From Bdellovibrionales bacterium CG12_big_fil_rev_8_21_14_0_65_38_15 (GTDB taxonomy: Bacteria; Bdellovibrionota; Bacteriovoracia; Bacteriovoracales; Bacteriovoracaceae): 64,000 nucleotides of DNA. The notes under the pieces were generated by a model. The model saw only the letters and a program-made list of their open reading frames with translations. It searched no databases and was not told where the DNA came from. The position numbers and the translations under genes were made by a program. The stretch covers positions 1 through 64,000 of the forward strand of contig PCUW01000031.1 of assembly GCA_002787775.1 (NCBI GenBank). Reading direction: 5' to 3'. Within the stretch, counting starts at the first letter, position 1, and every line of letters starts with the position of its first letter. This document shows positions 16,101 through 24,594 of the stretch, in pieces.

Positions 16101-17594
16101 ATGAAATTTTTTAAGTTCATTCTATTCTTTGTTTTTACAGTTAATGCTTATGCTCAGCTTGAATACCCATTCTATGCTCAAAGCATTGCTAGTTTTAAAG
16201 ACGGTAAGTGGGAAAACGCTAATAAACTACAGCTTTTAAATAGTGGGATTGCTTCACTTGCTAAACGTATTGAAATGGTTAGAGCGGCAAAGTCCTCAAT
16301 TGATATTGAATATTTTATCTGGGAGTTAGATCTTTCAGGTCGCATCCTTTTAACCGAACTTGTTAAACGTGCCAGAGACGGAGTTAAAGTTCGAATTATT
16401 ATTGATAAATCATTTACTGTTTTAGAGCTTGATGAATACTACGCCGAAGAATTGAAACGACTTGGAATTGAAATTCGTTATTATAACGCTTCACTTGGTC
16501 CACTTGCCCAACAATATAGAACACATCGAAAAATTCTAGTGACTGATAAAAAGCAAGCGATCACTGGTGGACGTAATATTGGTGATGATTATTTTGATCT
16601 TGATGAAGAGTATAATTTCTTAGATAGAGATATATGGATTGAAGGCTCTGGTGCTAAGGCGATGGGTGATAGCTTTGACGCTGTTTGGGAATCTGGAATG
16701 GTTCAAATCGCAAGAATGCCTGATCCAAGACAAATTCATGATAATCACGCTACAGCAGCCGCTCGAAGACCTGATTTGCGAATGCGTGTTCACCGCAGAC
16801 GTCAACGTGAGGCTCGTGATTTTCTACAAACAGATCGAGACCTAGAAAGACGCAGGCATGATGTATATGCTTTTGGTATGAAAGTACTAAGAGATGTTCA
16901 TGCTCCAATCGTTTGCCCTAAATTCACTTTTGTTTCAGATAAGCCAGATAAAGGTCTTGGTGTTGATTATTTTGAACAGAATCGTATGGTTCACCAAGTT
17001 TTAATGAATAGACTCGCAAGGGTCGAAAAAAGCTTCACCATCGTAAGTCCTTATTTCATGCTTAACGATAAGACGACCGCAGAGTTTGATCGCTTACTTC
17101 AAGAAGGAAAAACAATTACGGCCTATACCAATAGTCTTGGTTCGACTGATGCTTTTTATGTGGCCGCAAATTTTTATCGTATTGCCCCTGAATGGAATGA
17201 AAAGGGAATGAATATTTGGATGCATAATTCGAAATTCTATCCAGAAACAGAAGTTCTAAGTGAAAAAATTTCTAAGGCAAGATGGGGAGTTCATTCCAAA
17301 ACTCAAGTTTATGATGATGAAGACTTTTTTATTGGAACATATAACCTTGATAATCGTTCTGACTTTTTTAATCTGGAGATGGGTGTTTTCTGTGAAGGCA
17401 GTCCTGAACTTACAGCAATTTTAAAAAGTAATATTGATCAACGCATGAAAGAAGCATACAAAATTATAAAGAAAGAAGAAGCTGTTGATGCCAATAATGA
17501 GACCGCCGATTACTGGGGACATGCTAGTGAGTCACATCTAAAAATCATGAACGCGATTAAGCTGCCTTCAAAGTGGTTTGAATTTCTAATGTAA
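16101..17594 (+). CDS. Secreted phospholipase D / cardiolipin synthase-like protein
   Basis: The 497-residue protein has a signal peptide (KFFKFILFFVFTVNAYA) and two HKD motifs: H142-x-K144-x4-D149 with the following GGRNIGDDYFD, and H398-x-K400-x4-D405 with GTYNLDNRSDFFN. The two half-sites make one phosphodiesterase active site that hydrolyses or transfers phosphatidyl groups. A basic stretch near residues 215-250 (RRPDLRMRVHRRRQRE) separates the lobes. Export points to action on lipids or nucleic acid outside the cytoplasm, for instance on another cell, but a periplasmic lipid-remodelling role is equally possible. No ribosome binding site is seen; a TATAAT lies only 5 bases before the ATG. 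Confidence 0.85.
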   Translation: MKFFKFILFFVFTVNAYAQLEYPFYAQSIASFKDGKWENANKLQLLNSGIASLAKRIEMVRAAKSSIDIEYFIWELDLSGRILLTELVKRARDGVKVRIIIDKSFTVLELDEYYAEELKRLGIEIRYYNASLGPLAQQYRTHRKILVTDKKQAITGGRNIGDDYFDLDEEYNFLDRDIWIEGSGAKAMGDSFDAVWESGMVQIARMPDPRQIHDNHATAAARRPDLRMRVHRRRQREARDFLQTDRDLERRRHDVYAFGMKVLRDVHAPIVCPKFTFVSDKPDKGLGVDYFEQNRMVHQVLMNRLARVEKSFTIVSPYFMLNDKTTAEFDRLLQEGKTITAYTNSLGSTDAFYVAANFYRIAPEWNEKGMNIWMHNSKFYPETEVLSEKISKARWGVHSKTQVYDDEDFFIGTYNLDNRSDFFNLEMGVFCEGSPELTAILKSNIDQRMKEAYKIIKKEEAVDANNETADYWGHASESHLKIMNAIKLPSKWFEFLM

Positions 17595-17694
17595 TAAGTT
17601 CACACCGGCCTGACGAGACCTCGTTAGGGCCATATTGTCCCTATGAACAATTTTCCTGTCGTCAAATAGGCACGAATCTTGTTTGGGGGAAAGA

Positions 17695-17712
17695 GGCCTG
17701 CGTTTTGCGCGG
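17695..17712 (-). terminator. Possible weak terminator after the matrixin gene
   Basis: On the minus strand GCCCGCG pairs imperfectly with CGCAGGC around a short AAAA-containing loop, 20 bases after the stop of the 17732-18574 gene. The following T-rich tail (CTCTTTC) is poor, so termination is uncertain. Confidence 0.3.
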
Positions 17713-17731
17713 GCTTCATCCGTTTAGGGAT

Positions 17732-18574
17732 CTAGTGAGCTTCTACAAACTTGTCATTCAAAAAGTGATAACATTCACCGTTAGCTTTTAATTCAAAGAT
17801 ACCTCTAACTTCTTGATCATCATCTCTTTGATCAGCACGAGCTTTTGCTGCTGCTTGAATGGTTAGGTTAGGGCTATAGCCGTTGTAATTGGTAATTAAA
17901 GAGTTTGTGTCATAAGCCAGAAGAGTTCTTTTTTGTTCGCCTTGAGCAAGTGTTGATTGCATGACGGCGGGAATGAAATAATCATCAGGGTGTTTTAGAC
18001 CAATAAAGTGTCCAAGCTCATGCAAGATCACTGTTTGAATATCAAATTCAAATGAATTTGGTGCTGTACTAAAATTATGATCACGGTAGTTCACAATAAT
18101 ATCTGCGTGAGTTAGATCAATATAAGCGCTAGAAGTTCCGCTATTTCTTATATAGCCATAAAATTGAGTAATCGCGATAGTGCCAGAGCTAATTCCTGTA
18201 AACCATCCGTCTGAACGATAAATACCAAGAGTGCCATCACGGTATGTACTCAGATCCGAGTTATCTTTGTTAGCAATAGTATTTCCAGGAATAGCAAAGA
18301 AGTTCACTGTAGGGTGAGCGTTGTTCCATGATTTCATCGCCTGAACAATTGGATTATGTCCATCGGCGTCCATATCTGCGCCGACAAATTCGCCATCAAA
18401 TGAAGTTGAAATATCTAGGTTTAATGGAGTTGTTAAATTTGCATTTGACCAGCGGCCAACAAGTTGAGTTGATCCACCTTGAGTTCTTGGGACAAGATTG
18501 ACTTTGGTTTCCTCAACTTTCGGCATACAAGCAGAAAGAAGAACAAGCATTGTTGAAAATACTATTTGGCGCAA
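17732..18574 (-). CDS. Matrixin-type zinc metalloprotease lipoprotein
   Basis: The 280-residue protein carries a lipoprotein signal with lipobox LLSAC (C16). Its catalytic domain has the metzincin zinc motif H185-E-x2-H189-x5-H195 (HELGHFIGLKH) and the Met-turn M205 in PAVMQS, the layout of matrixins. It should be an outer-membrane-anchored protease cutting proteins outside the inner membrane. The start is TTG at 18574 with CAGGA 4 bases away; the ATG at 18550 would shorten the signal peptide. A hairpin at 18580-18619 overlaps that ribosome binding site. In a predator such a protease may attack prey proteins, which is inference from lifestyle only. Confidence 0.85.
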   Translation of the reverse strand: MRQIVFSTMLVLLSACMPKVEETKVNLVPRTQGGSTQLVGRWSNANLTTPLNLDISTSFDGEFVGADMDADGHNPIVQAMKSWNNAHPTVNFFAIPGNTIANKDNSDLSTYRDGTLGIYRSDGWFTGISSGTIAITQFYGYIRNSGTSSAYIDLTHADIIVNYRDHNFSTAPNSFEFDIQTVILHELGHFIGLKHPDDYFIPAVMQSTLAQGEQKRTLLAYDTNSLITNYNGYSPNLTIQAAAKARADQRDDDQEVRGIFELKANGECYHFLNDKFVEAH

Positions 18575-18579
18575 AAATT

Positions 18580-18619
18580 CCTGCCCGACAAGGTTCGTAT
18601 GTCTTATCGGGATATCAGG
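18580..18619 (-). promoter_or_regulatory. Hairpin sequestering the ribosome binding site of the matrixin gene
   Basis: Read on the minus strand, CCCGATAAG (18611-18603) pairs over 9 positions, one of them a U-G wobble, with CTTGTCGGG (18592-18584) around a 10-base loop. Flanking CCTG/CAGG adds 4 more pairs after a 4-base bulge. The CAGG is the core of the ribosome binding site of the TTG start at 18574, so the folded RNA would block translation. It may be an RNA thermometer, a protein-bound switch or a small riboswitch-like element. Confidence 0.5.
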
Positions 18620-18660
18620 AAAAAACTTCCGCTAAAAAATGAAATGCTCAGACTTTATTT

Positions 18661-19305
18661 TTACTTATTCGCTTTTTGGTGATCGGCCAAAAATTTCTCA
18701 AGACCACTTGTTGTAAGTGGATGATTAAACATGGCTTTAATAACTGAATACGGCATTGTAGCAACATCAGCACCTGCTAAGGCTGATTGATGAACGTGCA
18801 TAGTGTGGCGAATTGAAGCTGCAAGTATTTCAGTCGGGTATCCGTAGTTGTCATAGACTGCACGAATTTCATGAATGAGTTGCATGCCGTCTTGGCCAAT
18901 ATCATCGAGCCTTCCAATGAATGGTGAGATATAAGTCGCGCCATTTTTAGCAGCTAAAAGAGCTTGGTTAGCTGAAAAGCAAAGAGTGACATTAGTTTTA
19001 ATATCATTAGTGCTAAACCACTTACAGGCACTGATTCCAGCTTCTGTAAGAGGGAGCTTAATAACAACGTTTGGGTGCATTTCTGCTAGAACGGCGCCTT
19101 CTTTAATCATACCTTCTTTGTCAGTTGAAATAACTTCAGCAGAGATAGGGCCATCGATAATTTTACAAATATCGGTGATCACATCTTTTTGCGATCTACC
19201 AGTTTTAGCGATAAGGCTTGGGTTCGTAGTAACCCCGTCAATTAAACCCCACTGAGACGCTTTGGTAATCTCATCAATATCACCTGTATCTAAGAAAAAT
19301 TGCAT
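18661..19305 (-). CDS. tal: Transaldolase, small TalC/MipB class
   Basis: The 214-residue protein belongs to the short transaldolase/fructose-6-phosphate aldolase group. The Schiff-base lysine is K83 in NVVIKLPLT. Also seen are the N-terminal [11 protein letters not shown] and GVTTNPSLI, and [10 protein letters not shown], where Phe is typical of transaldolase rather than fructose-6-phosphate aldolase. It should exchange a dihydroxyacetone unit between sugar phosphates in the non-oxidative pentose phosphate pathway. The gene stands alone between two unrelated genes, with no clear operon partner. Transaldolase is favoured over aldolase. Confidence 0.9.
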   Translation of the reverse strand: MQFFLDTGDIDEITKASQWGLIDGVTTNPSLIAKTGRSQKDVITDICKIIDGPISAEVISTDKEGMIKEGAVLAEMHPNVVIKLPLTEAGISACKWFSTNDIKTNVTLCFSANQALLAAKNGATYISPFIGRLDDIGQDGMQLIHEIRAVYDNYGYPTEILAASIRHTMHVHQSALAGADVATMPYSVIKAMFNHPLTTSGLEKFLADHQKANK

Positions 19306-19421
19306 ATAGTCTCCAGCGTTTAAATTGTTTCTTAGTTTTTATCGCCCCAAAGGCGGCTCGACAAGTTTTTCCTAAGAATTTTATGCTTGGGTTTTCGTCA
19401 ACGCGAAGAGATAATAAGTCT

Positions 19422-20228
19422 ATGAAACTAACTTTAATAGTCATGTTCATTTTGATCAGTTTTGGGCAATCTTTTGCGGCGCCTTTAACGATTCAAGCAG
19501 GTAAGTCTGATTTACTAGGTGCAACGATCAATTATAAGCAAGAATTTGATTCGTTTTTTGATCCAGGTTTCGATTATTCAAGGTTCTTTGGTCGTGTCAC
19601 AGACAAAGATCCAACTGGGCAAATTTACAAAATTGAAAGTGAAACTAAAAACGTGCGATTCTTTAAAGTCGGTGACTATATCTCCTTTCATGTTGAAGGA
19701 TCAGATGACTCAGATGATCCATGCCGTGCTTATGTTCGCGATGTTGAAAAAGAGTTCTTTGTTATTTACGTTGAAGATATTAGAACTTGTTGGCGCAGAG
19801 ATGCTTATTTTAGAAGAGGGTCACGCCTTAGAATGACTTCTGAAAAATTAGCACAACGTGTACGTGATGCTAGCTTGTTTAGAGTGTTGCTTTTAAGAAG
19901 ACGAAAAGATTTTTTCACTCAACTCAATGGTATCAATCGCTTCGTTTGGAGTTTCGAGCAACAAAAAGTTCAAGTGGCAGCAGAGTACGACCGTCGTATT
20001 GCAGAAATGCAATCGCAAAAGCAAAAAGCCCTGGATCAGTTGCTTTCAAAAAAAGCAGATCAGATTCGACTGCAGCGCGAGCTTGGTCAAAATTTGGATG
20101 AGATCGATAACGACCTTGAGTTCTATCGTATTGAACGTGAAGAGCTAGCTCTTGATCGCTGGGAACATGACCATGACCTCGGTCTTCCTGTTGGCGACAG
20201 ACCACAACAGGCTAAAGCTAAGCCTTAG
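19422..20228 (+). CDS. Exported hypothetical protein with C-terminal coiled coil
   Basis: I do not recognise this family. The start at 19422 is chosen because a clean signal peptide follows (LTLIVMFILISFGQSFAA); an ATG at 19383 would add 13 polar residues. The 268-residue product has a strand-rich middle part (residues about 25-135) and then a charged helical segment (about 175-245) with heptad-like LQREL and QSQKQKALDQLLSKK stretches, predicting a coiled coil. A cysteine pair at about 100 and 125 could form a disulfide. It ends 11 bases into the convergent desaturase gene. Function unknown; an envelope role fits the signal peptide. Confidence 0.75.
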   Translation: MKLTLIVMFILISFGQSFAAPLTIQAGKSDLLGATINYKQEFDSFFDPGFDYSRFFGRVTDKDPTGQIYKIESETKNVRFFKVGDYISFHVEGSDDSDDPCRAYVRDVEKEFFVIYVEDIRTCWRRDAYFRRGSRLRMTSEKLAQRVRDASLFRVLLLRRRKDFFTQLNGINRFVWSFEQQKVQVAAEYDRRIAEMQSQKQKALDQLLSKKADQIRLQRELGQNLDEIDNDLEFYRIEREELALDRWEHDHDLGLPVGDRPQQAKAKP

Positions 20229-21174
20229 CCTTATTTTTAGATGGGTGAACAATTCTAGAAAACGGCGACATCTCAGGCTTTGTAATAAAGTCCCAAGCGA
20301 CCTTTGTTAGTGATTTATGAATCACTAAATTGTTATAGAATTCAGGAGCCATTTTTCTAAGTTTTGGAGTTCTATTCCATGGAATATTCATAAGATCATG
20401 ATGCTCGTTATGATATCCAATATTAAACCCAACCCAGTTGAGTGGACCGTAATAAGAATAAGTCTCTTGTCCCTCTTCGAAAACATAATGTTCTTGAAGC
20501 CATCGACCGCCTAGAGGGTGTAGGCCAAGAGCAAAGAAAGTTGAAAATAAAAGATAGCCGATGACCCACCAGTTTATAAAAAAACCAATGGCCAATAAAA
20601 CAAGGGAAACGCTGATCATATTAGCTGCCACCCAGCCATCCATCAGTTTTGTATTTTTAACTTTTGGTGTACGAGTAAAGCCCTGAGAAAGAAAGAAGAA
20701 GCAAAGCCATAAAGCCTTTCTCCAAGTCTTATTTCCGATCAGTCTTCCTTCCCAATAAGCCACAATGTCGGGGTCATAATCGTACTCACCTAAGTGAGCA
20801 TGGTGGATCATATGGTATTTGCTAAAACTGATTGAACTTGGAAAACCAATACCGACATCACATAAAAAACCTAAAAGTTTATTAATCCAAGGTGTTTTAA
20901 AAACAAGGTTATGACAAACTTCATGAACTAAAACATAAAGACCATGACTGATAAAAGCACCAAGCGCGTAAGCTACGATAAGAATCAACCACCACGGTTT
21001 ATCTGCTAATAAATAACCTGTAGAAATCTGAATAAAAACTAAAGAGAAAATAAAAACACTGGTCCAAGGGTTGGGCCCCAAAAGTGTTCGCACCTCAGGA
21101 TGGGCTTTTAGAATTTTTCTGGCACGGTCACGATGGATTTGTTCATGATCGACGTGAGTATAATCAACGCTCAT
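20218..21174 (-). CDS. Sphingolipid Delta4-desaturase-like membrane desaturase
   Basis: The 318-residue integral membrane di-iron enzyme has the three His boxes HEVCH (84-88), HMIHH (121-125) and HNEHH (255-259). It resembles the dihydroceramide desaturase (DEGS) family in more than the boxes: HPEVRTLLGPNP near the N-terminus, EHYVFEEGQETYSYYGPLNW, then FNIGYHNEHHD, and finally NIPWNRTPKLRKMAPEFY. It probably introduces a double bond into a sphingoid or fatty chain. The ATG at 21174 has a GGAG and gives a family-like N-terminus; a TTG at 21189 is an alternative. The gene overlaps the convergent 19422 gene by 11 bases. No other sphingolipid gene is in the window. Confidence 0.85.
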   Translation of the reverse strand: MSVDYTHVDHEQIHRDRARKILKAHPEVRTLLGPNPWTSVFIFSLVFIQISTGYLLADKPWWLILIVAYALGAFISHGLYVLVHEVCHNLVFKTPWINKLLGFLCDVGIGFPSSISFSKYHMIHHAHLGEYDYDPDIVAYWEGRLIGNKTWRKALWLCFFFLSQGFTRTPKVKNTKLMDGWVAANMISVSLVLLAIGFFINWWVIGYLLFSTFFALGLHPLGGRWLQEHYVFEEGQETYSYYGPLNWVGFNIGYHNEHHDLMNIPWNRTPKLRKMAPEFYNNLVIHKSLTKVAWDFITKPEMSPFSRIVHPSKNKAKA

Positions 21175-21371
21175 TATAGGATTCTCCAACTAATAGAGGC
21201 TCAACTTATAGAAAAAGACACTCTTTGTCATGAATAGAATTTGTGATTTCTGATGGACATTAAAAATGCGCAATGAGTTAAGTCGCTGCAAAACCGTGAA
21301 AAATTGAAAGAGTATAGGGAATTATTTCTCACATTCATTTTTTTTAGATAGCATTGAGTCTTAACGCTAAA

Positions 21372-22742
21372 ATGGACTGGATGATTAAGACGCTGATTGT
21401 TACATGCAGGTCACTATTAAGAAGCATCAAAGTTTTGAGCGAGCGTCGTTGCGTCTGCTCATTTCTCGTTTGTTTGACCTCATTTTTTTGTTCTAAGTCT
21501 TGGTCGAAAGGTTCGATTACTTACGGAAATATTCAGTTTTTAAATGAACCTCAACTTGATGGCGCAGGTTCTCAGTGGGTCGATTTCTCATACCTAACCA
21601 AAAAAGAATCAGGTCGCTTCTTATTAGTAGCTGACGTTGATCTTCGTATTTACCCGGATGCAAAGTCTAGTACGGCCATGTTGAGTGCCGGCGAACTTTA
21701 TGTCGATTATCATATGGGTAGCTCAAACCTTAGTTTTGGTAGACGTATTCTAGATTGGGACCCAACGGAAAAATATTGGAATTTAGGAAATCTCAACGCT
21801 CAACGCGGTTTTAACCTTCTCGAACAAGATCAAGAAGGAATTATGGCGCTTAGGCTTACGAGAAATTTTAGTAACTTTCGCGGCGAAATCTTTGGCTCTT
21901 TTGTTCACATTCCACAGCTCAATCCATCATTGAGTGTTGAAGAAGGACGTATTGTAAGCTCAAACCCGTGGGCCAAGCTTCCTCCAAGATCTGCTGGGCT
22001 TCAAGGTGTAGAAATTCCAATCTATTATGATTTGGAAATTCCTGCTTATAAAAATCTTTTACTTCAACCAGCAGTAGGTGGGAGAGTTAAAGTTGATTTA
22101 GGTAAGCGTTCATGGATGTCAGCGCACTATGCCTGGAAGCCAGAAAATACACTTAGAATTAATGCGACAGGATACTATGAGCAAGACACAGTGGAGCGCG
22201 CCTATGTACGTGCTAGACCTTTTGTTAACCACCACCAGGTGGCAGGAGCAGTCTTCTTTACTCAAATGAGTGAGAATTCAAGTTTTCAAGCAGGTTACGT
22301 TAATATTAAGCCAGACAAAAAAGGTGATGATGGATTTAAATTTGAATCCTTAAAAATTCAACCTAACTATTATGATGAAGCTTATGCCCGCGCAGCGATT
22401 GTTTGGGATAATAAAATCTCTACTATTTCTTTAAATGGCATTGAGAGATTAAAAGGCGAAGTCAAAGAAGAAGATATTCTAGGTACAAAACCTAAATGGA
22501 AAAGAGCCGTTGGTGTTTATCTTAAACACAGCTTTAATGATGCTCTTGGGCTTAGCGGCGACTGGAAATATGATACAGTTTTAAAAGATATCGTTCTTAA
22601 ACAAGATGCATGGTGGAATATTGATAAACATCTTTCGCTAGGTATAGGGATGGAACTTATTCAATCGCCAAAATCTTATTCCTTTTGGAATTATGTTAGA
22701 TCCAATGATTCCTTTTACTCTTCTGCCACTTATTCCTTTTAA
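21372..22742 (+). CDS. Outer-membrane beta-barrel-like protein of unknown function
   Basis: The 456-residue product looks like an outer-membrane barrel. It has alternating polar/hydrophobic strands rich in Gly, Tyr and Trp throughout, an N-terminal hydrophobic segment (about residues 28-42), and a C-terminal strand ending in phenylalanine (YSSATYSF), as recognised by the Bam complex. I do not recognise the family. The start is uncertain: ATG codons lie at 21372 and 21381, a TTG at 21354, and a TTG at 21435 would give a compact signal peptide, but none has a convincing ribosome binding site. It is followed 9 bases later by a LysE-type exporter, perhaps co-transcribed. A regulatory or transport role is conceivable but unsupported. 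Confidence 0.7.
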   Translation: MDWMIKTLIVTCRSLLRSIKVLSERRCVCSFLVCLTSFFCSKSWSKGSITYGNIQFLNEPQLDGAGSQWVDFSYLTKKESGRFLLVADVDLRIYPDAKSSTAMLSAGELYVDYHMGSSNLSFGRRILDWDPTEKYWNLGNLNAQRGFNLLEQDQEGIMALRLTRNFSNFRGEIFGSFVHIPQLNPSLSVEEGRIVSSNPWAKLPPRSAGLQGVEIPIYYDLEIPAYKNLLLQPAVGGRVKVDLGKRSWMSAHYAWKPENTLRINATGYYEQDTVERAYVRARPFVNHHQVAGAVFFTQMSENSSFQAGYVNIKPDKKGDDGFKFESLKIQPNYYDEAYARAAIVWDNKISTISLNGIERLKGEVKEEDILGTKPKWKRAVGVYLKHSFNDALGLSGDWKYDTVLKDIVLKQDAWWNIDKHLSLGIGMELIQSPKSYSFWNYVRSNDSFYSSATYSF

Positions 22743-22751
22743 ATAATATTG

Positions 22752-23372
22752 ATGAATTTCTTTTTCGAAGGTTTCTTTTTACAAGCCGGATTAATCCTAG
22801 GTCTTGGAGCTCAAAATATTTTTGTTTTAGAATCTGGCATAAGTCGATCTCATCATCAGTTTGTAGCGTTTATTTGTTCGCTTTGTGACTTGATTCTTAT
22901 TTTATTTGGTGTGCTTGGAGCTGCGACTTTATTTATTGCTTTTCCAACTCTAAAAATTATTTTTGGAATTCTTGGCGTTGCTTTTCTGGCTTTTTATGGA
23001 CTTCGAAAACTTTATGAAGCTTTTGGTGCAACATCTCTTTCTAAATTAAAGTCCAATAAAACTATTTCTTTAAAAAAAGCACTGATGCTAACTCTCGGCT
23101 TTAGCTTGTTAAACCCTCACGTCTATCTTGATACCCTCGTTTTAATTGGTGGCTATGCTTCTAAACATTCAGCGCTTCAAGATAGGCTCTTTTTTGGACT
23201 AGGGGCTAGTCTCTTTTCGATGTTGTGGTTTTTTGCCTTGGCAAACCTATCATCAGTGATGAGTCCTCTTCTAGTTAAACCAAAGGCCATGCGCTTGGTG
23301 AACCTAAGCGCTGGCTGCGTTTTATCATGGCTTGGATATAAACTAGGTCGAGAAGTTCTTAGTTGGTTTTAA
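22752..23372 (+). CDS. LysE/ArgO-family amino-acid exporter
   Basis: This 206-residue protein has about six hydrophobic segments and begins with the LysE-family pattern FFLQAGLILGLGAQNIFVLESG, in which the small-residue-rich first helix and the QN pair are typical of LysE and ArgO. A later block, GFSLLNPHVYLDTLVLIGG, with the NPHVYLD motif, also marks the family. It would export basic amino acids such as arginine or lysine across the inner membrane. The ATG at 22752 is used; a TTG directly before it is less likely. It sits 9 bases after the barrel gene and overlaps the convergent amidohydrolase gene by 14 bases. Substrate is not certain. Confidence 0.88.
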   Translation: MNFFFEGFFLQAGLILGLGAQNIFVLESGISRSHHQFVAFICSLCDLILILFGVLGAATLFIAFPTLKIIFGILGVAFLAFYGLRKLYEAFGATSLSKLKSNKTISLKKALMLTLGFSLLNPHVYLDTLVLIGGYASKHSALQDRLFFGLGASLFSMLWFFALANLSSVMSPLLVKPKAMRLVNLSAGCVLSWLGYKLGREVLSWF

Positions 23373-24594
23373 AACAACCTAGTGACTTTGGAATTAAAAA
23401 AGCGCTTGGTAAAAACTTTTGGCCTGTTTTAGGATGACGAAGCGTTCGCTTCATCGCCAGATCAAAAACCATTGGATTAAATTTATAGATTTCATTAAGA
23501 GCATCAGCTTCATCTTCTGATAAGTAACCAAGGTCTTCTAATTGTGATGTGCGATAAAGAATATTGATCGCAGGAAGAGGGTAGTCGCTACCATTCATCA
23601 GACGGTGGTGAAACTCTGGGTGCTCAAGTAAAACGTCTAATGGCTTTCCAACTCTGGCATGGATTGTTAGGCCTGAAATGTCGGCAAAGAAATTATTCTC
23701 AAATTTCTTTTCATTAAACATTCGCCAAAATAAATCAAAGCAATCGACGTGCGGCTTTTTTGGATCATCCATATCAATACACTCACCACGACTAGCAGCA
23801 TGTGCGCCTATGACATTAAGACCAAGGGAGAGTGGGTAGCGTAGGCGAAGAGGGTTTCCAAGTTCTTGATAGATTTCACCTTCAACAGCTTTTTCTACAC
23901 CGGCATGGCTAAGCAAAGTGATGTTATATTTTTTCATGACTTTATAAAAAGCTTCATGCTTTGGGTCGGCAGGATCAATTCTCATGGCATTGGGAAGCCA
24001 TTTCATGAGTTTTACGCCAGCTTTGCCATATTTTTCTAATTGCTCAATCGCGTCCGGTTGATCTGGGTGAATCGAAATTGCAGGCAGGATACGTTTTGAC
24101 GTTTGGGCGACTTTCATGACGTAGTCATTATCGATATGAAAGCTAGAGTGATCTTTTTGAATTTCACCTTTTTCATTTCGATGCCAGTCAAAAGCTAATA
24201 AAAAGATTCTGCCGTAACGAGGCTCACTTTCAAGCAGGCTTAATAATCTTTTATTATATTGGCTTTCAACATGATCAAGGTCCGAGATTCCCGATGCAGA
24301 CAAGTAAACATTGAATTGTAGTTTTTTATAAGGAGCAAAGATAGAAGCCATGTCTTCATTAACCCAGTTACCTGAATTTTCTTCTCCGTTTCCCACAGCG
24401 TGTACGTGAACATCGACTAAGCACTCAGGGTCTAGATCTTCAAATGTTTGATCGAGAATTTTCTTCGCCGCAGGAGACAGATCAAGCTTGGCTTGCTCTG
24501 GATCGTCATTGAAATTGCCAGCAATTGGGTGAACGAGATAAGAACAAGCCGACAACATACCAAGAGTAAAAAATAATTTAATCATTAGCTTCAA
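23359..24594 (-). CDS. Amidohydrolase-family lipoprotein
   Basis: The 411-residue protein has a lipoprotein signal with LSAC (C17), then an amidohydrolase-2-type metal-dependent hydrolase domain. Metal ligands are visible as H63 and H65 (LVDVHVHAVG), a later histidine in LLSHAGVEKA, one in VIGAHAASRGE and an aspartate in NGSDYPLPA. The barrel-like fold with these His/Asp marks suggests hydrolysis or decarboxylation of a small substrate, with the enzyme anchored in the envelope. It starts with a TTG at 24594, preceded by GGGAG 6 bases away, overlapping the recombinase-like stop by 4 bases. The ATG at 24585 is an alternative. Substrate unknown. Confidence 0.8.
   Translation of the reverse strand: MKLMIKLFFTLGMLSACSYLVHPIAGNFNDDPEQAKLDLSPAAKKILDQTFEDLDPECLVDVHVHAVGNGEENSGNWVNEDMASIFAPYKKLQFNVYLSASGISDLDHVESQYNKRLLSLLESEPRYGRIFLLAFDWHRNEKGEIQKDHSSFHIDNDYVMKVAQTSKRILPAISIHPDQPDAIEQLEKYGKAGVKLMKWLPNAMRIDPADPKHEAFYKVMKKYNITLLSHAGVEKAVEGEIYQELGNPLRLRYPLSLGLNVIGAHAASRGECIDMDDPKKPHVDCFDLFWRMFNEKKFENNFFADISGLTIHARVGKPLDVLLEHPEFHHRLMNGSDYPLPAINILYRTSQLEDLGYLSEDEADALNEIYKFNPMVFDLAMKRTLRHPKTGQKFLPSAFLIPKSLGCFKTN

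Noticed and set aside
17607-17631. GGCC...GGGCC inverted repeat after the phospholipase D gene
   Set aside because: The stem has an internal mismatch and is not followed by a T run, so I do not call it a terminator.
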